Below, piece by piece: positions 55,846-64,000 of a stretch of 64,000 bases of DNA; the stretch's first letter is position 1, and every line of letters begins with the position of its first letter. The DNA comes from Epiperipatus broadwayi (Eukaryota > Onychophora > Udeonychophora > Euonychophora > Peripatidae), in the NCBI GenBank assembly GCA_028023455.1, contig JAQFVV010000030.1:1198501-1262500 (forward strand), written 5' to 3'. Under the pieces are notes generated by a model. That model saw only the letters and a program-made list of their open reading frames with translations, made no database searches and had not been told where the DNA came from. A program made the translations under genes and the position numbers.

Positions 55846-58800
55846 ATTTATATCCACAATTATTAACTTCTACTCACAAAGACTGCAACTTAGAACTGTT
55901 TAAGACCTTTTGACACAAAATATGCAGCTCATATTTTTTTAGTTGGTCCCCTTGGTATATAATTGGAGTACTAAAATTACATCATAACTTAATATCTTAA
56001 ATACAAATGAACAAAATCAAGTCAGTTTCAATGACTGGGTAAGCTTTGAATCTATTGATTTTAGTATATAATTTATAATCAGACATAAACAATTGAACTA
56101 AAGCAGTTTGTCTAAGAGAATCACTAGAAGGTATCACATTTTACTTGTAGTTGTAATAAGTAACCTTATCAATGAGCAAAAAAGTCTTTTATTATCAGGT
56201 ACAATTAATGAAGTCCTGTTGACATGTGGGCTTCACAATTTGGATAATTTGTTTATGAATCTTATTTACCTTCATAATAAAAAGATGAGTTTACATAGTT
56301 TTATTACTAAATGATTCTTCTGAGCTACATGCCAATGACTATTCAATTCATTTGTAGACTAGTTGGTCCATCAGCCACTACTGCAACCAGAAGTATAGTA
56401 ATAACACACCTGCTCTATTATTATTTTTACATATTTTATTGGGTATTTTAATTTTTCCCAAAATAGAAAGGAAGAAGGGAATTGAAAATGCATATTATTA
56501 AGAAACTTACAGAGTATTAGATATTCATAATTGAAATCTTCCGTTAGATTAATGGAACAAATTTTTGTAATCACATATATTTTTCAGAAAGGTAAAAATA
56601 AAAACAGCTTTTAACAAACCCCTTTATGTTAAGAAGAAAAGATTAAATGCAAATTAACCATAGTAGTACATATGAAACATGGATCATTTGAATTAGTGAA
56701 GATATGACATGGGAAAGCAGAAATGCTAGAATAAGAGAGGCTAATTTACATAAGAGATTTTGATAAAGATTACGTATAAAAATCAGACTCTGTTATACAA
56801 TTGAAAATAAAAGGATTGCTTTGGTTATCATGCATTACCAAGAAAAGATTTGTGATTTTTATTTTTTTTAAATGGAATGCATTTATACCAAGTAATGAAG
56901 AATGAAACATAAGTAAGCGAAATGATATTAGCATTTATTTACAAAAACAAAACAAAACATTGCCCCTTTCTAAGAGCAAGATTTGAGGTAACAAAATATT
57001 TCTAATTCCCTAATAATGAGTAGCAGAATTCCATCTGCAATTTTTGTATTTCCAATAAAACTCAAATGTTCCATTTAAAATGTTTTGCAAAGAATAATTT
57101 TTCATATTAAAATTTAAATATATTATAGTGATATAGTCTATTAATCACTTTTTCTAATATTTTTTATAAGTCACTAAAAAAAAGGCTAACCTTTAATTGC
57201 TTCATGTACATCAACCAATGCAATTCATCAAAACATTCAATAACATAACATATATTTCCAGGTTATAATTAATCATCATTAGTTGTCTCTCGTAACAAAA
57301 ACCAGATACATTCTAATTCTAAATAGTAAGACAAACTATTGGCATCCATGTACACTTGTTGAGAAAAGATGGTTATCAAATTTTTTAGTATACTATACCA
57401 ACACACCATAGCATATCATAATGGACATTATTGTTTGTTCTATCTTGCCAGTGAAATACAAAAATAAAGAAGTAATTACAATGTTTTAAAGTTTTGAAAA
57501 TGTCTTACAAAAAAAGTGCTTCTAGAAAATAAAAGAAAAACAAGAAGGTCCGAAATTTCCAGTAGAGAAAGTAAAACAAAAGTTTAATCTAGCTTCAACT
57601 TTTTCTAAGTTATCAAAAATAAAAATACTAATGTCAATAACAAAAAAATAAAAACAGAAAAATAATCAATGAGAAAGGGAAAAAGATAAAATAAAAGAAA
57701 GGATCTCTAGGAAATAATTCCTGTTTGGTTATATATGTCAATATATATTGTAACAGTAGTTGGGTTCGAATACAGGTACTAAAAGAATTAAATGGCAATA
57801 ATAATTACAAAAAAAGAGTGTGTATTGCGATTGTTATTATGGATTAAATTAATAGATGCAAGAAAATTTATAGATATATATATTTGAACCCTGTTACAAA
57901 AGAGCTTGAGTGAAATACATTAACCATTTAAAGGCATGAACATATGCACATATATTTATTACATGTGTCGTTATAATGTTGCATAGAATTAATTACTAAC
58001 AGATAGATTTGTATGTGACGATGAAGAGGAGTGGTTATGTGTGAAGTTGTATTTTTATATTTTTGTTTTACATATTTTTGTTATTTATTACCATAAGTTA
58101 TAGTTATTGGAATAATGTCATTTGTAGCGCATGTTTCTTAACAAAAGCAAATTAAATATAGAATGCTGGGAAGTAATAAAAAGAGTTGCAAGTTGTGCCA
58201 TGGGTGAGCTCTGTTAATTACACTTGTCAGAATTCCAAGAATTGGCCACTAAGTATTTTGGGACAATGAAACCTGATTCTGCTAAAAGCATTCCTGAGAT
58301 AATGGTCATCAGTGTATGGATAGATAAAAAAGTGAGGTGAAAGAGAGTTAAAAGAAAAGAACTATATTTTTTTTTTGATTTAGTAGTAATTCAGAAAAGT
58401 GACCATTACAGAGAAGGAGGCATGCAAAGTAAATTTTCATAAACTGATTTGATTAATTAATAAAAATTAATAAGAATGGACTCTGAAATGCTGAGGTAAA
58501 AGAATCATGTGGATTCATTAAACCGGCCCAGTGTACAGCTATTTTGTGACCTGCATGACCTTTATCTATGGAGATTTTAGCCATCTATTTCAAGCAAGTT
58601 AAATCATCATGGAACTCCAAACAGAAAGAACTTTCATGCAATCAATTTTAGAATCATCTATCTAACCTCTAGGATTGATTATTTTATGTGAAAATGTTAT
58701 GGAATCTTTCATCTTCTTCCTAACCAACAATTCTCACTAGGACAATCGCCTTTGTAATACTGTAAGCTTACCAATCATCAGTCTTAAAACACGAATGTTC

Positions 58801-59711
58801 ACTCTCAAATGGGGTAACTTTGACTTTCTCTATATATATTAAATGAACATATAATAATAAATTAAGAAATATGTGCTTTGTCCCAACTTAAAAAAAGTAA
58901 TTATACAAATAGATTAAATCATTTAATAAATACAACTATGACATATAGTTGCACTCTTTTGTGGATGTGTATATTGATATTATATATATGTATCAGAATA
59001 AATTAATCATATGTTTAAGATATTAATATATACGTGTATTAATAAATCTTAGAATTTAAACCATAACTTGTGTATTTATTTGAATTACAAGATTCTTATA
59101 ACTTCTGGGTTAATATTTTTAAAAGCGTACTGACATTTATGACCATATATTTCTAAAAGAAATAAAATAATAAGATTCATAAGGCAGATAGGAAGTATAT
59201 AAATGATGTTTCTTTGTAAGATAACCTTGACTTCATTCTCCAAATAGACATTGTCTCCCAGACTTGAGACTGAGCTAATCTGGATAAGGTACCCAAAAAA
59301 GGTCCACTGGAACCCTTTTCTTTTGCTTTCGAGGGATATAATTCTTATTAATTGGTAAGATTGACACTTGAGATCGACTTGTTCCATTCTCATAAATATA
59401 CTTACTCGAAGCTCAGGTAATAACCTGTTCTCACTCAAATTCTTAGAATAGGATTATGGGTGTACTGTTAAAATGGCTTTCCAGCAAATGGGGTGGTAAA
59501 GGTTGGAGAACAAAATTTAAAAGGGCTTTCCAACAAAATTTGGAGAACAATTTTTTTTTAAAAAAAAAAAAAGAGAGAGAGAGAAAACAGAAAGAGTTTA
59601 AAAATATATTTAATTGATGTCATATTTTGCGATTTATAAAAATACTTCCAGAAAAGTTCTCAAGTAGTCAGAATAGAAAATAACATTGATGATTGATAAT
59701 GTTTGTTCAGT

Positions 59712-59714
<3 letters not shown>
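55846..59714. other. AT-rich noncoding DNA right of the gypsy element
   Basis: No gene recognised. Short open frames lack domains. The longest, reverse 59438-59085 (117 codons), has isoleucine/leucine-rich composition and matches nothing I know. Confidence 0.5.

Positions 59715-59795
<81 letters not shown>
59715..59795. repeat. (AT)n microsatellite, about 40 units
   Basis: An uninterrupted AT dinucleotide run of 81 bp, translated as alternating Tyr-Ile in any frame and not coding. Confidence 0.98.
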
Positions 59796-59800
<5 letters not shown>

Positions 59801-60589
59801 ACATAATTCATAATGTAGGGGTTTAAGGATTTTACCAATATTTGGAATATTATAAAACAATATCTTTTCATAAGGGTAGAAATGAGTGGGGGAAGGTTTA
59901 TCAGGCAGGTCAACCAGTGTACCACTGAAAGCTGGGGTGACAAACCTGGCACATGTTAGCTGTAATAGTGATATATATATTTAAAAAAATGAAAGCAATG
60001 GAGTTGAAGATAAGAATATGGAGGTGGAAAGGAGGCACACCCATATTGCACCTCAAGAGCCTTCAACGATACTATAATTACTATAAAATAGCGACGAACA
60101 CCAAGTGGTCACAGCTTACCACCACCTAGAGAAACATGCAGAGACATGGTAAAATTCACTGAGTCATCAAACTCAAACATTTCTGGAGTATAAAAAAGCA
60201 TTAGTCAATGTATTCTGAAATGAAGATACAAGAAAGGGTGAATGCCCAAGTGGTAGGGCAGAAGTTCCAAGAAGATAATGGAGAAGCATACATGCATTTT
60301 TTAGGCAGCAAGTGGCCACATTAAGAACTCTAGAGGCATGTAATTTATCAGAGGAACAGATTGTAGAAATAACCTACAAAAAGTTACCCAATGAAATCAG
60401 ATGGATGCTGTGAAAAAGAGAAAGATTGGTGAGGATGATTGATAAAATGTTGAGCCAACTAGAAATAGATATAGAAAGAAGACAGAATGAGGAGCCTAAG
60501 CTTATGTCCAAAAAAGACACAGATGCTAATATGCAGGAAGTAAAAGGAGTAGGAAATTTAATATGTTCTGTTCTGCGGTATGTATGCCA

Positions 60590-60827
60590 GACATGTCCCA
60601 TCATCCCTGTAAAGGTGGGTTCAATGATGGTTGAAGCCCTCATGGATTTGGGCAGCCAGGTATTGATAGTAGCAGAGAGATTATACCACCATATTAGAAG
60701 GGAACAACCAGATATACTGATTCTCCCTCTAAAAATGATTCATATAGCAAAGGCAGACAACCAGAGAGCTAAAGTAGAGCCCAAGCAGATATGGATAGAT
60801 CTAAAAATTAACATATGTTCCTTGTAA
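60590..60827 (+). pseudogene. Gypsy protease remnant
   Basis: Reads CPIIPVKVGSMMVEALMDLG followed by SQVLIVAERLYHH, then LPLKMIHIAKADNQRAK and KQIWIDLKI. The layout equals that of the protease at 47280-47525. The active-site triplet DSG is altered to DLG, so the enzyme is dead. Confidence 0.75.
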
Positions 60828-61079
60828 TGAGAGGTTTAGTACACGAGACCTTGTTGGGATCAGATTTTCTAAATAGATACAAATGTAACCTAGACTATGA
60901 GATGTGTTAGGTCACATGTGAGAGTCAAGTGGTATATTTCCTCATGGAGGGGCCTCAATATTTGATAGAGATGCTACATCTAGAGAAGGATGTCCCAGAA
61001 AAACTTAAAGATAACAAGATTGATGGAACAAAAGTAGAAGGGAAAGTTCAGAATACTCCATTATAATGAACATTGACCA

Positions 61080-61640
61080 AATACCACCAAGTCTTTTTAG
61101 ACAGGCCAGAAGTTATTCAAAGGTTTGAGCAGAGAATTAAAGTGAGAGACAATCAGACATTCAAAGCAAGATCATAACCTATTCTGTACCAATACTGAAA
61201 GGAAGTAAAGGAACAAATAGATCAGTTGCTAGAATGAGGAATTATATCAAAATGCTCATCAGCATATTGCAACCTCATGATGATAGTTAAAAAGGATGGG
61301 TCTGTAAGATTATGTCTCGATGCTCGATAAATGAAGTGACTGTACAAGACTGCAATGTATCACCCCCCATGCAAGAGTTACTGAGGAAGTTCCAAGAGAA
61401 GAAGGTATTTTCCACCTTTGATTTGACAACCAGTTATTGGCAAATTAAGTTACACCTGGAAGATTGCCAATACACATCATTCAGATATGATGGCCATTCA
61501 TACCAATTTAACAAGATGCCTTCAGCTTAATAAACAGTGGAGCAGGATGCCTCAGGTGCTTGTATTAAGTACTATCTTCAGAGATAAAGGACATGGTCAT
61601 GATTTAAATGGATGATGTGCTGATAACCTCACAGATATTA
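61080..61640 (+). pseudogene. Gypsy reverse transcriptase remnant
   Basis: Pieces in order: EQIDQLLE, GIISKCSSAYCNLMMIVKK and DGSVRLCLDAR (about 61205-61330), then QELLRKFQEKKVFSTFDLTT, SYWQIKLHLEDCQYTSF and YQFNKMPS (to 61528). At 61595-61625 the YxDD box appears as stop-M-D-D followed by VLITS, so the Tyr codon has become TAA. Several further stops interrupt the domain. Confidence 0.8.
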
Positions 61641-61889
61641 AGGAACATGCTATGTCAGAAAGAGGTCAGGGACTTAAACTGAACCCAGACAAGATCTCTG
61701 CCATCAGTGACTTTTCTATGCCTAGATCCAAGAAGCAAGTCTGATCATTTCTAGGGCTGGGTAATTCTACAACACATTTAGGAAAGGTTTGCTGAACATA
61801 TGGAGCCATTGGTGAAGCTATTACAAAGGGTAGTGAGTGGAAGTGGTTGGAAGAGCAGGAGCAAGCTTTTCAAAGAGTGAAGACAGGAT

Positions 61890-62260
61890 TCTTAGGGCAT
61901 ATTATGCTACCCTTTCCTGACTTTTTGAAGCCATTCTTAGTCCAGACTGACAGCAGTGGATATGGCCTTGGAATGATCTTGGCTTAGGAGCAAAAAGATG
62001 GGAGAATGGGTGTACTGTATTTTCTGAGGAGGCTACTTAAGGGTCCTGAGGTACATTATACAACCACTGAGAAAGAGATGTTGGCCATTGTTTGGACCTT
62101 TCAGAAGTTTTGCACACTTACTGGCACCGAGGTCATTGTGGTTACTGACCATGAGAGTCTGGAATTTATCAAACACAGCTACCTCATAAATAGCAGATTG
62201 GTACATTGGAGCCTGTATCTCCAAGAATACAAATATGATGAGGTATTGCAAGAAGTCTGA
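61890..62260 (+). pseudogene. Gypsy RNase H, relatively well preserved
   Basis: Reads PFLVQTDSSGYGLGMILA, then after one stop LLKGPEVHYTTTEKEMLAIV, then GTEVIVVTDHESLEFIKH and LVHWSLYLQEYKYD. The D...E...D catalytic set (TDSS, EKEM, TDHE) is visible. One in-frame stop (61984-61986) separates the first Asp from the rest. It follows RT as expected. Confidence 0.8.
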
Positions 62261-62559
62261 GAATGTGATAGCTGACCCCCTCAGTCGCAATCCAGTGGAC
62301 ATGCAATCACACCATCTAGGTATCGAGAATTTGTATAGAGTGAGCATAGGGCTAAGAACAGATGAAGGACTTGAAAGTGATTTGTGATCCCTAAATTGTC
62401 TTCAGAGAAAGGACCAACAACTTTGACCAGTCATTGACCAATTGGAAGGTAAGGAAGCTAAAATTGAGGGTTGGATCAAGCAGAATATTTAGAAATTTAA
62501 ACTGGAGCAAGGTGTGTTACAATACAGAGTTAAGAAAAATCTGGCTGAATGGAGGTCAG

Positions 62560-62830
62560 TCATCCTACAGCATACAAGAACTGCAGTGGTAGCACACATG
62601 CATCACAGGTCCAGTCACTATGGAACAATGAAGACTGAAGAATGGATTAAGAGGTGATTTTATTGGCTGAGCATGCATGGTAAGGTTGTGGCTGTTATCG
62701 GGCAATGCAAAATTTGTCAGAGGGCTAAGCCCACAAACAGGAAATATACGGCTCCAATGTTGTCCATGATCCCAAGAGAGCCTAAGGAAATAGTGATTTC
62801 TTCTCTTTTATGGAATCATTTCTTTATCAA
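62560..62830 (+). pseudogene. Gypsy integrase, N-terminal zinc-binding part
   Basis: Reads AVVAHMHHRSSHYGTMKTEE, a stop, FYWLSMHGKV, then CKICQRAKPTNRK. These supply the HHCC zinc-binding set (H...H, C-x2-C). The catalytic DDE core that should follow is not recognisable beyond about 62830, so the element is 3'-truncated. Confidence 0.78.
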
Positions 62831-64000
62831 CAAATTTGATCAAGAATGTTTATTATTACATTATATTTTTTCTATTTAACTTCATTTTTCAAAATTTAAA
62901 GTTCATGATTTTATTGTCTATAATTTTTTTTTATACTTCTTTCATCTTAAAATTTCAATGCATAGCTAAATAACACATTCTCTTTGGAAATGATGTCATG
63001 TCTGATTTTTCTTTCTTTCAGTGTATACCCTCCTCAATTTTTTAGTCCCCACATTGCTTTGTTCTTACTGTCAGTTCAGTGTTAACTCCTTCAATTGCAT
63101 GAATAACATCTATCCTTGATGACTTAGTATTTTCTTGTTTTTTAATGTGCTTCTAAATTGTAAATCATTGTAATGTTGGAATCTGTCCATGTCATTACTA
63201 GCCATTCTTTTTTTCAATATCAACATCTTTGTATCTTACACATGGCAATAATCTATGAATTTATAGATCATTTTATAATTTTACCATATTAAGATAATTT
63301 CAACTTCATTATTCTTAATCCAAGCTAGAGTTTAGCTTTAATCGATTGAATATTCATCTTGTCTATTTGTCTTGCTATTCTTAATATTCTCAAAAGACTC
63401 ACTCACATCACAATTCAAAATCATGAGTATAATAATGATACCAATCAAATGGTTTGTCACTGAGGAGTTTACATGAGGATCCAAGTAAAGTGTTTAAACA
63501 CCAGAAGTGCCAGCATTATTTGGCAATTTATGAACTTTGAAATTCTAGAATCAATCTATTCTACCATTGCTTTAAACCACAAGGCCAATGTTAGAAATGC
63601 TAAAACTATAATGACTGTTTAAAAAAAACTATAAAAGGGATATCAAGGTTGGAATGTGCTTTTTAGCTTCTCCTTTTCTACTGCTTTCTTCACCAGTATG
63701 TGTTTCATGTTGCTTTTTATGAAGAACCTCTGAATGATTCAGTGATACTTGGTATAAGAAGTCTATCAATCCAATGGCCTCTTAAGAGAATTGATGAGCT
63801 ATTTGAAGATTAGAGAACTCTTGTCTTTGGCAAAAGAAATCTTCAGTAAAAGCAGATGAACCTTATTATATTCAATGGGATGAGGATATAGAAAGCAATG
63901 AGAAAGTACTATTCTTAAAAATCCTCAAATATCTCATAATAAGCAATTAGATAGGTAGTGAAATTACTCATCATGGAATTCATAAACCAAGATGATGTAG
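62831..64000. other. AT-rich noncoding DNA to the window end
   Basis: No gene, RNA or bounded repeat recognised. Confidence 0.5.

Larger units (their letters stand above)
60000..62830 (+). mobile_element. Second Ty3/gypsy relic, plus strand, without recognised LTRs
   Basis: The plus strand carries gag-like sequence (about 60040-60420, including RTLEACNLSEEQIVEI), protease, reverse transcriptase, RNase H and the integrase zinc-binding domain in gypsy order, ending near 62830 before the integrase core. Protease and integrase layout resemble the minus-strand element at 38545-55845, so the two are related families, but this copy is diverged and no flanking LTR is seen. Several stops and shifts interrupt the frames. 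Confidence 0.8.

Noticed and set aside
59085-59438. 117-codon reverse frame
   Set aside because: Longer than typical noise here, but no domain, no splice or promoter context and hydrophobic low-complexity composition; not supportable as a gene.

Overview
The window is strongly AT-rich animal DNA. It has one long intact protein-coding exon in a landscape of decayed retroelements, foldback repeats, tRNA-derived SINEs and microsatellites. A polydactyl C2H2 zinc-finger protein with a huge glutamine-rich block, RTE-like LINEs, Ty3/gypsy elements and small hammerhead-ribozyme repeats together point to an invertebrate metazoan. An arthropod is possible, but the sequence alone does not settle the taxon. 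A run of exactly 500 N marks a scaffold gap at 29641-30140.

Layout. At 1-5.2 kb there is a ribozyme-bearing repeat at the left edge, then AT-rich noncoding DNA. At 5.2-13.6 kb lies the zinc-finger gene: two weak upstream exon or UTR candidates, a 2420-residue open frame with 19 C2H2 fingers, and polyadenylation signals. At 13.6-29.2 kb is intergenic or intronic DNA carrying a second and third ribozyme repeat, a hairpin repeat, a LINE relic, a long foldback element, two tRNA-Val-like SINEs (one with a 15-bp target-site duplication), a LINE 3' end, a possible terminal exon and an inverted pair of another SINE. At 30.3-31.0 kb are a 590-bp foldback and a perfect 31-bp palindrome. At 33.4-37.5 kb are two minus-strand LINE relics.

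From 38,545 to 55,845 I read one nested, degenerate Ty3/gypsy element on the minus strand. It has two LTRs of about 2.4-2.6 kb once insertions are removed, LTR termini TGTAAG...CTTACA (degenerate in the left copy), a Lys-tRNA-like primer-binding site, a polypurine tract, and the order gag, protease, reverse transcriptase, RNase H, integrase. The left LTR contains what looks like a solo LTR of another family. The right LTR contains an (ATA)n expansion, a tandem array of ~415-bp repeats and a 2.2-kb unclassified segment. A second, plus-strand gypsy relic of a related family occupies 60.0-62.8 kb.

The most interesting signal is a set of five minimal type I hammerhead ribozymes in two repeat families (109-167, 14632-14694, 27474-27532, 51132-51194, 51555-51615). 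They share CUGANGA and GAAA core blocks, a short stem II, a proximal stem I of 5-6 bp, an internal loop, and a distal stem I whose paired sequence covaries between copies. Stem III is only a 4-nt segment, self-complementary in some copies (ACTAGT, ACCGGT), as expected for ribozymes that act as dimers. One family is present as a tandem array with a ~415-425-bp period, which is the architecture of metazoan retrozymes (small non-coding retroelements that spread through circular RNA). This is read by eye; no covariance-model search or folding program was run.
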